This document shows, piece by piece, positions 13,110 to 20,172 of a stretch of 23,229 bases of DNA. Position numbers and translations under genes: made by a program. Positions within the stretch are counted from its first letter, which is position 1, and the number at the start of each line of letters is the position of its first letter. This stretch comes from JACVRW01 sp046735115 (lineage in GTDB: Bacteria > Actinomycetota > Thermoleophilia > Solirubrobacterales > Thermoleophilaceae), in contig JBKPSR010000051.1 of NCBI GenBank assembly GCA_046735115.1, forward strand, positions 1 through 23,229, in the 5' to 3' direction. The notes under the pieces were generated by a model. That model was given only the letters and a program-made list of their open reading frames with translations, was not told where the DNA came from and searched no databases.

Positions 13110-13517
13110 ATGTCGCAGGAGAACGTCGAGGCTTTCAAGCGCTTTGCGGACGCGAACAACCGCCGGGATGTCGATGCGATGTTGGAGGAGCTCGACGCAG
13201 ACGTCGAGTGGCAGTCCGCGGTTCTGGGGTCGCTGGGAGGGGAAGCGACGGTGCATCGCGGACACGATGGCGTCCGGGAAATGCTTCGTGACCTGTACGA
13301 GGCCTTCAGTGAGTTCCAGGTCGAGTTCTCGGACATCCGGGATCTCGGCGATCGAATCGTCGCTATCGGCCGCTGGGTTACGCGTGGTGAGGAGAGCGGA
13401 GTCGTAACCACGCCGCCGCTTGCCTCCGTGGTGGAGTTCAAGAACGGCAAGGCGATTCGGGTCCGGAGCTACCTCGATCCCAAGGAGGCCCTCGCAGCCG
13501 TGGGGCTGCGGGAGTAA
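13110..13517 (+). CDS. SnoaL-like (NTF2-fold) protein
   Basis: A 135-residue cytoplasmic protein beginning MSQENVEAFKRFADANNRRD, then LDADVEWQSAV, VHRGHDGVREMLRDLYEAFSEFQVEFSDI, IVAIGRWVTRG, SVVEFKNGKAIRVRSYLDPKEALAAVGL. This is the complete alpha+beta cone order of NTF2/SnoaL proteins. Such proteins include small-molecule cyclases, isomerases and many of unknown role. No catalytic His/Asp pair can be assigned securely. It is followed after 3 bp by a paralogue sharing the same start region. Proteins with this MSQENVE opening are numerous in Thermoleophilia, which supports the taxonomic guess. Confidence 0.88.
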   Translation: MSQENVEAFKRFADANNRRDVDAMLEELDADVEWQSAVLGSLGGEATVHRGHDGVREMLRDLYEAFSEFQVEFSDIRDLGDRIVAIGRWVTRGEESGVVTTPPLASVVEFKNGKAIRVRSYLDPKEALAAVGLRE

Positions 13518-13520
13518 GCG

Positions 13521-13910
13521 ATGTCGCAGGAGAACGTGGAGCTGGTCCGGGAGATCATCGCGGCCGTGCCCGATTGGCACGAGGTCAGCGCGCTGCTGCA
13601 TCCCGACGCCAGGTTCGATCAGCGCCGCATCCCCGATGGCGGCGTCTACGAGGGCCGCGAGGCGTGCGGCCGCTTCTTCGAGCGTTGGTTCGGGACCTGG
13701 GACGAGATACGGATGACGCCCGAGCGGTTCATCGAGGACGGCGACCGCGTGCTCGCTCTGATGACCATCGAGGGGCGCGGCAAGGGGAGCGGGGTGCCGG
13801 TGGTGATCCGCTCGGCCGATCTCTGGACGATTCGCGACGGCAAGATCGTGTCGCTCGTCGGCTACCCCGATCGCGCCGAGGCCCTCGAAGCAGTGGGCCT
13901 GCAGTCCTAG
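13521..13910 (+). CDS. SnoaL-like (NTF2-fold) protein, second paralogue
   Basis: A 129-residue NTF2-fold protein: MSQENVELVREIIAAVPDWHEVSALLHPDARF, VYEGREACGRFFERWFGTWDEIRMTPERFIEDGDRVLALMTIEG, then SADLWTIRDGKIVSLVGYPDRAEALEAVGLQ. It is a clear paralogue of the gene just upstream (same opening and same closing EAL-x-AVGL), but the middle has diverged strongly, including the pocket-lining region. Only 3 bp separate it from the upstream stop, so it is co-transcribed; GGGAG before the ATG can serve as ribosome binding site. Function unknown. Confidence 0.88.
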   Translation: MSQENVELVREIIAAVPDWHEVSALLHPDARFDQRRIPDGGVYEGREACGRFFERWFGTWDEIRMTPERFIEDGDRVLALMTIEGRGKGSGVPVVIRSADLWTIRDGKIVSLVGYPDRAEALEAVGLQS

Positions 13911-13940
13911 CGCCGCCGCGCCAACCCGGCTCTCGGGCAG

Positions 13941-14411
13941 GTGGCTCGGCGTACGCTTGCGGGCGTGCGCCGGCTGTGGATAGCGCTTGTGCTCCTGGCG
14001 GTCGCCGGCTGCAACTCCTCGTCGTCCGACGAGCCGCAGCAGAAGGCCGATCCGCTCCACACCTACAACGGGCGCGTGATACGCGGCTGGCTGCTGTCAC
14101 TCGAGCGGCAGGACTACGAGCAGGCCGCCTACTACTTCGCGCCGCACGCGCTGATCGACCAGGGTCATCCCTATCGCCTGGCGAGCAAGTCCGAGGCGCT
14201 TGCCTTCAACGCCTCGCTCCCGTGCAGGGCGGACCTGATCAAGCTGGAGGGCGGAGGGCACGCGCAGCACGTGCTCGCGACGTTCCGGCTCCGGAAGGGC
14301 CCTGGCGGCCCGTGCAGCGGCTTGGTGAAGGTCCGCTACACGATCCGCAAGGGCAAGTTCACGGAGTGGCATCAGTTGCCGAACGTGCGGCCGAAGGCGC
14401 GGGAGGCGTAG
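13941..14411 (+). CDS. lipoprotein with an NTF2-like domain
   Basis: Up to 156 residues. RRLWIALVLLAVAGC is a short signal peptide with a lipobox (AVAGC), so the protein should be lipid-anchored outside the membrane. Both GTG 13941 and GTG 13965 (starting just before the signal) are possible; neither has a clear ribosome binding site. After a Ser/Asp/Glu linker the mature part reads VIRGWLLSLERQDYEQAAYYFAPHALIDQG, then VLATFRLRKGP, LVKVRYTIRKGKFTEWHQLP, a helix-strand order resembling an NTF2-like cone. Two Cys in the mature domain (SLPCRAD and GGPCSGL) could pair. It lies 30 bp after two cytoplasmic NTF2 paralogues, so this may be an exported relative. Function unknown. Confidence 0.75.
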   Translation: MARRTLAGVRRLWIALVLLAVAGCNSSSSDEPQQKADPLHTYNGRVIRGWLLSLERQDYEQAAYYFAPHALIDQGHPYRLASKSEALAFNASLPCRADLIKLEGGGHAQHVLATFRLRKGPGGPCSGLVKVRYTIRKGKFTEWHQLPNVRPKAREA

Positions 14412-14437
14412 GCGCCGCGCTCGGGTGTGCGAACTAC

Positions 14438-14536
14438 GGCATTGAGGAAGGGGAATCCGGCCGGAATCTCGCAACAATCCTGGATAGGGTCCCGCATAGG
14501 GACCCCAGGCAGGATTGTTGCTTGATTCTCAATGCC
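14438..14536. repeat. composite ~99-bp nested palindrome
   Basis: Arms from outside to centre: GGCATTGAG (14438-14446) with CTCAATGCC (14528-14536); GAATC (14464-14468) with GATTC (14524-14528); GCAACAATCCTG (14471-14482) with CAGGATTGTTGC (14510-14521); GGGTCCC (14487-14493) with GGGACCC (14499-14505), around a GCATA loop. The left side carries a ~17-base extra stretch. It is far stronger than a normal terminator. It occupies the 316-bp gap between the lipoprotein and the thioesterase and ends exactly where MarR homology stops. It could be a small mobile palindromic element or a terminator. Confidence 0.8.
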
Positions 14537-14697
14537 CATCTCCCCTAGCGGGCCGTAGACCTCCCACGCCCCCCGGGTCGCCTCCGGGGTGATCTTGACC
14601 GTCACCCGCCGCCGGTCGTCCGGGTCGCGGGAGCGGGTCACGAACCCGCGCTCCTCCAGGCGGTCGAGGACCGCCGTGACCGCGCGGCCGTAGCCGC
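14537..14697 (-). pseudogene. MarR-family regulator remnant
   Basis: On the minus strand this encodes AVTAVLDRLEERGFVTRSRD followed by PDDRRRVTVKITPEATRGAW and EVYGPLGEMG. That is the recognition helix, the wing (D-P-D-D-R-R-R) and the start of the last dimerisation helix of a MarR-family winged-helix regulator. The first helices are missing: upstream, homology stops within a few residues. The end is lost where the long palindrome begins. There is no start codon in a suitable place. It is best read as a decayed gene truncated on both sides. Confidence 0.7.
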
Positions 14698-14727
14698 GTG
14701 GTTCGCGCTGAAGTTGCCGGAGAAGTA

Positions 14728-15228
14728 TCAGCGCTCGCTCTGAGCCGCCCGCTCCTCCTCGATCCGCCTCCGCTCGGCCAGGCGGGTATCGCGACGCAGC
14801 TGTGCCTCGCGCTCCCGCCTCGCCTCGTCGGGCGTCTGCGGGGCGACCGGCGGCACGGCCGTCGGCGTGCCGTTGTCGTCGAGCGCCACCATCGTCAGGT
14901 AGGCAGTCGAGGTGTGGAGCGTCTCGCCGGTGCGGACGTTCTCGGATTCCACGCGCACGCCCACCTCCATCGACGTGCGCCAGGCGGCGTTCACCGTGGC
15001 CTTCAGAGTCACGAGCTGGCCCACGAACACCGGATGGCGGAAGGTCATCCGGTCCATCGCGGCGGTCACCACGCGTGCGCCCGAGTGCCGCACGGCGGCG
15101 ATGCCGGCCACCTCGTCGCAGAGGTGCATGATCACGCCGCCGTGCACGTTGCCGGCGTTGTTCGCGTCGGCGATACCCAGCCAACGCGTGAGGATCGAGG
15201 CCGATGCGGAGGGTGGGCGTGGCTCCAC
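14728..15228 (-). CDS. acyl-CoA thioesterase, hotdog fold (YciA/BFIT type)
   Basis: 166 residues from GTG 15228. The hotdog signature is NAGNVHGGVIMHLCDEVAGIAA: the His-Gly-Gly turn, then a helix with the Asp/Glu pair of the catalytic area. It is followed by strands ARVVTAAMDRMTFRHPVFVGQLVTLKATVNAAWRTSMEVGVRVESEN and TSTAYLTMVALDD. The last ~40 residues are a charged, probably coiled helix (EARREREAQLRRDTRLAERRRIEEERAAQ), common in actinobacterial members. It would hydrolyse acyl-CoA to free acid and CoA in the cytoplasm. It is divergent from pspA with a 56-bp gap; the MarR remnant lies just downstream. Confidence 0.9.
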   Translation of the reverse strand: MEPRPPSASASILTRWLGIADANNAGNVHGGVIMHLCDEVAGIAAVRHSGARVVTAAMDRMTFRHPVFVGQLVTLKATVNAAWRTSMEVGVRVESENVRTGETLHTSTAYLTMVALDDNGTPTAVPPVAPQTPDEARREREAQLRRDTRLAERRRIEEERAAQSER

Positions 15229-15284
15229 GTGGGCGGGCAGACTACTCTTGGCGCGACTGACCGCGTCTGAGATGAGGAGGAGAC

Positions 15285-16040
15285 ATGCCAGGGCTTGCAG
15301 GTCGCATGTCGACGGTTGTTAAGGCGAAGATCTCGAGGATGCTCGACCGGGCGGAGGATCCCGGCGAGACGCTCGACTACGGCTACCAGAAGCAGACCGA
15401 GCTGCTTCAGAACGTCAAGAAGGGCATCGCCGACGTCGTGACGTCGAAGAAGCGCCTTCAGATGCAGTCGACCAAGCTCGAGCAGCAGGTCGTAAAGCTC
15501 GACACCCAGGCGCGGCAGGCGCTCGCCCAGGGGCGCGAGGACCTCGCGCGGACCGCCCTCGAGCGCAAGTCGCTGGCTCAGACCGAGCTGCAGTCGCTCG
15601 ACACCCAGATCAAGGAGCTCGAGGCTCAGCAGGAGCAGCTCACCGCGAACGAGCAGCGACTCCGGCAGAAGATCGAGCAGTTCCGGACCAAGAAGGAAGT
15701 CATCAAGGCGCAGTACTCCGCCGCGGAGGCGCAGGTCCGGATCTCCGAGGCCGCCAATGGGGTGGGCGAGGAGATGGCCGACCTCGGCCTCGCCATGCAG
15801 CGCGCCGAGGACAAGACGGAGACTATGCGCGCCCGCGCGTCGGCCGTCGAGGAGCTGGAGCAGGCAGGCGCGTTTGACGACATCACGGCGCTCGGCTCGG
15901 GCGGCGACGACATCGACCGTCAGCTGTCCGAGCTCACGAGCGGCGCCCAGGTCGACGACGAGCTCGCGAAGATGAAGGCAGAGCTCGGCACGGGCGCCGG
16001 CGAGTCCCCCGCGCTCGAGCAGGGAGAGGAGAAGGCGTGA
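15285..16040 (+). CDS. pspA: PspA/IM30/Vipp1-family membrane-stress protein
   Basis: 251 residues with an excellent ribosome binding site (GAGGAGGAG just before ATG). Residues about 10-30 form an amphipathic helix (VVKAKISRMLDRAEDPGETL). A long coiled coil covers about 40-190 (VTSKKRLQMQSTKLEQQVVKLDTQA and onward, RQKIEQFRTKKEVIKAQYSAAEAQVRISEA). A Gly/Ser/Asp-rich C-terminal tail follows. This is the PspA/ESCRT-III-like architecture: peripheral on the inner face of the membrane, polymerising to protect bilayer integrity. The Lys-x-Gln-Tyr-Ser-A-A-x-A stretch is typical of the family. It overlaps the PspAA gene (GTGA), so the two are made together. No pspF or pspBC is visible. Confidence 0.93.
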   Translation: MPGLAGRMSTVVKAKISRMLDRAEDPGETLDYGYQKQTELLQNVKKGIADVVTSKKRLQMQSTKLEQQVVKLDTQARQALAQGREDLARTALERKSLAQTELQSLDTQIKELEAQQEQLTANEQRLRQKIEQFRTKKEVIKAQYSAAEAQVRISEAANGVGEEMADLGLAMQRAEDKTETMRARASAVEELEQAGAFDDITALGSGGDDIDRQLSELTSGAQVDDELAKMKAELGTGAGESPALEQGEEKA

Positions 16041-16315
16041 TCGTCAGGATCTCCGGGGAGGGCCAGTACAACCTCCCGGACGAGGACTCGGAGCGCCTGA
16101 ACGAGCTCGACAACCGCGCGGTCAACGCGGTCGAGCAGGGTGACGAGACTGGCTTCAAGGAGCTCTGGAGCCAGATGCTCGAGCTCGTGGCGAGCGACGG
16201 CAATGCTGTGCCGGAGGACGAGCTGCTCGAGTCCGACGTGATCCTCCCCCCGCGCGACGTGACCTTCGAGGAGGCAAAGGCCGAGTTCTCGGGCGAGGGG
16301 CTGATTCCCGACTGA
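16037..16315 (+). CDS. pspAA: PspA-associated protein PspAA
   Basis: 92 residues from a GTG that overlaps the pspA stop (GTGA). It begins MIVRISGEGQYNLPDEDSERLNELDNRAVNAVEQGDETGF, then ELWSQMLELVASDGNAVPEDELLESDVILPPRDVTFEEAKAEF. This is the compact PspAA domain found next to pspA in actinobacteria and archaea: an N-terminal strand pair with R-x-x-G-E-G-Q-Y, two helices, and a D-V-I-L-P-P motif near the end. It is cytoplasmic and presumed to modulate or stabilise PspA; the exact mechanism is not settled. The stop overlaps the start of the next gene (TGATG). Confidence 0.87.
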   Translation: MIVRISGEGQYNLPDEDSERLNELDNRAVNAVEQGDETGFKELWSQMLELVASDGNAVPEDELLESDVILPPRDVTFEEAKAEFSGEGLIPD

Positions 16316-16545
16316 TGGACGAAGAGGCCTTCAACCTCTCGGTGCGGCGCTTCCTGAAGAAGCTCGGCGTGACCTCTCAGCGCGAGATTGAGCTCGCGGT
16401 GCGGGAGCAGCTCGACTCTGGCGGCTTGCAGGGCGAAGAGAGGCTCCCGGCGCGTGCGGTGGTGACCGTCGAGGGCTTGGAGCGCGAGATCGTGGTGACG
16501 GGCGACATCGCGCTGAGCGGCGAGCCGAGCGGCTCACCGAAGTAG
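16315..16545 (+). CDS. DUF6494-family small protein
   Basis: A 76-residue protein beginning MDEEAFNLSVRRFLKKLGVTSQREIELAVREQLDSGGL, then LPARAVVTVEGLEREIVVTGDIALSG. The FN-S-R-FLKK-GVTSQREIE opening and the later strand pair are characteristic of the DUF6494 family as I recall it. No function is known. Here its start overlaps the stop of pspAA (TGATG), and the three genes form a tightly coupled set. That context suggests a link to membrane-stress biology, which is inference. No membrane segment. Confidence 0.8.
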   Translation: MDEEAFNLSVRRFLKKLGVTSQREIELAVREQLDSGGLQGEERLPARAVVTVEGLEREIVVTGDIALSGEPSGSPK

Positions 16546-16575
16546 GCGGTTTCCAAGCCCGGGCCCGGGTACGGC

Positions 16576-18747
16576 GTGCTCATGCGCGCTCGGTACCTCC
16601 TGATCCTGCTCGTCCTCCTCGCATTCCCCGCCACGGCGGCTGCCCAGACGGCGCCGGGCAGGCCAGGAGCCAACGCCACCTGGACGGAGGCCGACAAGGA
16701 CGGCTACGGCACTTCGACGACCACGGACAGCAAAATCTGGCACACGCTCGACGACGGCCGGCTGACCGAGGTCTACTACCCGGACCTCGGCACCCCGAGC
16801 GTGCGGACGCTCGAATTCATCGTCTCGGACGGCAAGACGTTCGCCGAGCGCGACACCCAGGCGAGCAGACGCACGATCGAGATGCTCGACTCGCGCAGCC
16901 TGACCTACCGCCAGGTGAACGAGCAGCCGGGCCGCTACCGCGTCACCAAGACCTATGCGACCGACCCCGCCCGCAACGTGCTCCTGATCGACGTGAAGTT
17001 CGAGTCGCTCAGCGGAACGCCGCTGGACCTTTACACGTACTACGACCCGGGCCTCGGCAACGACGGCAACGACGACAGCGGCTCGTCGAGCGGCGCGGCG
17101 CTGCTCGCGAGCGATTCCGGCAGCCCCGTGGCGAGCGCCCTGGTCGCCTCACCCGCATTCGACCGCACCTCGAGTGGCTACCTCGGCAGGTCGAGCGACG
17201 GGTGGGAGGACATCAGCGCCAACTACCGGATGAACGGCACCTTCGCCAGCGCCCCGAACGGAAACGTCGTGCAGACCGGTCACACCCAGCTCACCGGAAT
17301 GTCCGGTAGCCAGTCGCTCACCCTCGCGCTCGGCTTCGGTGGCACGACGAACGCGGCGCTCGGCTCCGCGAATGGCTCCCTCGGAACCGGCTTCGCGGAC
17401 GTGCGCAGCGCCTACCAGAACGGTTGGCACGCGTACCTCGACGGACTCAAGGCCGCGCCCGCGAGCGCGAACTCCACGCTCTACAACGCCTCGGTCATGA
17501 CGCTCGCAGCGCACGAGGACAAGACCTTCCGCGGCGGCTACATCGCCTCGCCGACCATGCCGTGGGTCTGGGGCACAGGCCTCGAGAACCCGTCGGGTGC
17601 CTACCACCTCGTGTGGTCGCGCGACCTCTACCAGATCGCCACCGCCCTGATCGCCGCCGGCGACACCGCGGGCGCGAATCGCGCGGTCGACTATCTGTTC
17701 TTCAAGCAGCAGAAGGACGACGGGTCGTTCCCGCAGAACTCGACCGTTAACGGCGACCCCCATTGGGGCAACCTCCAGCTCGACGAGGTCGCGTTCCCGA
17801 TCGTCCTGGCCTGGCAGCTCGGCCGGACCGAGCGTGCGCTCTACCGCAACCACATCAAGAAGGCCGCCGACTTCATCCTGGGCTTCCGTGGGGAGCAGCC
17901 AGCGCCGTGGACACCACAGGAGCGGTGGGAGAACCAGAGCGGCTACTCGCCGGGCACGATCGCATCGGAGATCGCCGGCCTGGTGTGCGCCGCCGACATC
18001 GCGCGCCGCAACGGCGACCCGGCCTCGGCAAAGCGGTACGAGGAAACCGCGGACGATTGGCAGACGCGCGTCGACGGCTGGACCGCGACGACGAACGGCC
18101 CCTACTCGTCGCAGCCCTACTACCTGCGCCTGACGAAGGACGGCAACCCAAACGCCGGGACGACCTACAACATCGGCGACAGCGGCCCGACGGTCGACCA
18201 GCGCAAGGTCGTCGACCCGAGCTACCTCGAGTTGGTGCGGCTCGGCGTCAAGCGGGCGGACGACCCCGTGATCCGTAACACCGTCGGCGTGGTCGACCAG
18301 CAGATCGGCGACGCGAGCGGCCGCTACTTCTGGCACCGGTTCAACTTCGACGGCTACGGCGAGAAGAAGGACGGCAGCCCATGGGACATCGGCTTCCCGC
18401 CGAACCCCACAGAGGTCTGGGCAAACAACACGACGATCGGGCGCAACTGGCCGATCTTCGGCGGCGAGCGCGGCGAATACGAGCTCCTGAGGGGCAACTC
18501 GGCGGGGGCGCGGGCACAGCTGGCGAACGTGGCGGCCGCGGCGAACGACGGCGACATGCTGCCCGAGCAGGTTTGGGCGCCCGACTTCCCGCCGGCGGGC
18601 CAGCCCGGCTTCCCGCTTGGCGAGGGAACCTTCTCGGCGACCCCGCTGGCGTGGTCCCACGCTCAGTACGTCAGGCTCGCGTGGTCGATCGAGGCGGGGC
18701 ATCCGGTCGAGCGACCGAGCATCGTTGCCGCCCGCTACGGGAACTGA
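16576..18747 (+). CDS. secreted glucoamylase / glucodextranase-like enzyme (GH15)
   Basis: About 721 residues from ATG 16582 (GTG 16576 is the longer option). MRARYLLILLVLLAFPATAAAQ is a Sec signal peptide. Residues about 30-270 form the beta-rich GH15 N-terminal domain (TDSKIWHTLDDGRLTEVYYP). The (alpha/alpha)6 catalytic domain follows: WVWGTGLENPSGAYHLVWSR, HWGNLQLDEVAFPIVLAW, then PWTPQERWENQSGYSPGTIA with the candidate acid (E447/E450), and LPEQVWAPDF with the candidate base (E662), near SATPLAWSHAQYVRL. GH15 enzymes release glucose from non-reducing ends of alpha-glucans with inversion. The missing Asp after EQVW (EQVWA) is a minor deviation. No starch-binding or anchor domain is seen. 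Confidence 0.93.
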   Translation: MLMRARYLLILLVLLAFPATAAAQTAPGRPGANATWTEADKDGYGTSTTTDSKIWHTLDDGRLTEVYYPDLGTPSVRTLEFIVSDGKTFAERDTQASRRTIEMLDSRSLTYRQVNEQPGRYRVTKTYATDPARNVLLIDVKFESLSGTPLDLYTYYDPGLGNDGNDDSGSSSGAALLASDSGSPVASALVASPAFDRTSSGYLGRSSDGWEDISANYRMNGTFASAPNGNVVQTGHTQLTGMSGSQSLTLALGFGGTTNAALGSANGSLGTGFADVRSAYQNGWHAYLDGLKAAPASANSTLYNASVMTLAAHEDKTFRGGYIASPTMPWVWGTGLENPSGAYHLVWSRDLYQIATALIAAGDTAGANRAVDYLFFKQQKDDGSFPQNSTVNGDPHWGNLQLDEVAFPIVLAWQLGRTERALYRNHIKKAADFILGFRGEQPAPWTPQERWENQSGYSPGTIASEIAGLVCAADIARRNGDPASAKRYEETADDWQTRVDGWTATTNGPYSSQPYYLRLTKDGNPNAGTTYNIGDSGPTVDQRKVVDPSYLELVRLGVKRADDPVIRNTVGVVDQQIGDASGRYFWHRFNFDGYGEKKDGSPWDIGFPPNPTEVWANNTTIGRNWPIFGGERGEYELLRGNSAGARAQLANVAAAANDGDMLPEQVWAPDFPPAGQPGFPLGEGTFSATPLAWSHAQYVRLAWSIEAGHPVERPSIVAARYGN

Positions 18748-18764
18748 GCAGAGCCCGGCAGCTT

Positions 18765-18795
18765 CGAACCTAAGAAGACTGTCCGTTTAAGTTCG
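18765..18795. terminator. possible hairpin between convergent GH15 and histidine kinase genes
   Basis: CGAACCTAA and TTAAGTTCG pair with one mismatch around a 13-base loop. It is the only dyad in the 69-bp convergent gap and is AT-richer than its surroundings. Confidence 0.35.
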
Positions 18796-18816
18796 CGGCT
18801 CGCCACGGGGGCTGAG

Positions 18817-20172
18817 CTACCCGGCTTCGGGCAGCTCGATCCATACGTCGGCGCCGCCGCCGTCGCGGCGCCCGGCGCCGGCGCTGCGGCCGTGCGAGCG
18901 GGCGATCGCGTCGACTATGGCGAGACCCAGCCCCGTGCCGCCGCGCGAGCGGGCGCGGTCGCCGCGGGTGAAGCGGTCGAAGGCGCGTCCGTTCAGGGCG
19001 GGGTCGAAGCCGGGGCCCCGGTCGAGCACGTGCAAGCGCACGCCCGCCCCGGCCGGCTCGGCGCTCAGCTCGACGGCGCCGTCGCCGTATCGGAGCGCGT
19101 TGTCCACCAGGTTCGCGAGCGCCTGCTCGGCACGCAGGCGGTCGGCGTCCACGGCGAGGCCGTTCGAGGGCCCCACGCGCAGCTCGCGCCCGGTCTCCGC
19201 CGCTCGTGCCTCGAACCGCCGCGCCGTGCCGGCGAGGAGTTCGGTGGCATCGAGCCGCTCGGGCCGCACCGGCAGTCGGCCGTCGTCGGCGCGCGCGAGC
19301 ACGAGCAGGTCCTCGGCCAGCTGCACGAGCCGGTCGCTCTCGCTCGCGGCCGAGCCCACCGCCTCGCGCAGCTCCTCGGGTGTCCGACCCTCGCGCAGCG
19401 CCAGCTCGAGCTCAGCCTTGAGGAGCGCCAGCGGCGTGCGCAGCTCGTGGCTCGCACTGGAGACGAAGCCGCGCTCCCGCGCGGCGGAGCGCTCCAGGCG
19501 CTCGAGCATCTCGTTGAGCGTGCCGCCGAGCTGCGCGAGCTCGTCGTCTCCGGGTGGCACGGGGAGGCGCCGCCCGCTCCCGAGGCGGGAGATCTCGGCG
19601 GCCTCGATGCGCATCGCGTCGACCGGCCGCAGCGCGGCCGTCGCGACTCCGTAGGCGGCGAGCGCCGCGAGCACCAGGGCGATCGGGCCGCCGATCAAGA
19701 GCACGTTGCCGAGCGAGCCGAGCGCCTCTTCGCGGTCCTCGCGCGTGGCGCCGACCACGACCACCCGCCTGCCGGCGGGCCGCGCCAGCAGGCGGAGATG
19801 CTCATCGAAGCGCGCCACATGATCGCTGTCGATGAACACCGGCCCCCGGCGCGCGCGCGCCAGCTCCGCGCCCGTGAGCACGGGCTTTCGGCCCAGCCCA
19901 GCGCTCGAGTACCGCACCCCGCCGTCGGCGCCTATGACCTGGGCCAGGCTCTCGTCCCGCGCCACCAGCCGCCCGGCGGCGGACGAGCTTCCATCGGCGC
20001 GGCTCGCGGTCGCGGCCAGGTCGTCCGCCCGCGTGCGCAGCGACGTGTCGAGCGCGGAGTCCAGGTCGGCCCCCACGCGCGAGTAGACGAACAGTCCCAC
20101 GGCGACCAGCACGACCGCCATCACCGCCGTGAACGCCAGCGTCAGCCGAATCCGGATCGGGAGCCGGCTCAG
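18817..20172 (-). CDS. sensor histidine kinase (HAMP, HisKA, HATPase)
   Basis: About 451 residues if it starts at CTG 20172; the conventional alternative is GTG 20124 (435 aa). The N-terminus from CTG reads MSRLPIRIRLTLAFTAVMAV, giving a basic start before the first membrane helix. The CTG overlaps the response regulator stop (CTGA) and has GGAGG six bases upstream. GTG 20124 would cut into the helix. Order: TM1 (~7-30); extracytoplasmic sensor with no recognised fold (~31-155); TM2 (~157-178); HAMP (~180-230); H-box SSASHELRTPLAL (H242); N-box ALANLVDNALRYG; G1 DRGPG; FDRFTRG; G2 GGTGLGLA. It phosphorylates the co-transcribed response regulator. The signal is unknown. Confidence 0.92.
   Translation of the reverse strand: MSRLPIRIRLTLAFTAVMAVVLVAVGLFVYSRVGADLDSALDTSLRTRADDLAATASRADGSSSAAGRLVARDESLAQVIGADGGVRYSSAGLGRKPVLTGAELARARRGPVFIDSDHVARFDEHLRLLARPAGRRVVVVGATREDREEALGSLGNVLLIGGPIALVLAALAAYGVATAALRPVDAMRIEAAEISRLGSGRRLPVPPGDDELAQLGGTLNEMLERLERSAARERGFVSSASHELRTPLALLKAELELALREGRTPEELREAVGSAASESDRLVQLAEDLLVLARADDGRLPVRPERLDATELLAGTARRFEARAAETGRELRVGPSNGLAVDADRLRAEQALANLVDNALRYGDGAVELSAEPAGAGVRLHVLDRGPGFDPALNGRAFDRFTRGDRARSRGGTGLGLAIVDAIARSHGRSAGAGRRDGGGADVWIELPEAG

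Noticed and set aside
14372..15184. A continuous minus-strand frame of 270 residues joining thioesterase shadow, MarR remnant and palindrome
   Set aside because: Only the middle ~50 residues resemble a protein family; the frame merely runs through the MarR remnant by chance.
17149..18702. 517-codon frame antisense to the glucoamylase
   Set aside because: No recognisable domain, Val/Arg/Ala-biased composition, and the sense frame is a complete GH15 enzyme.
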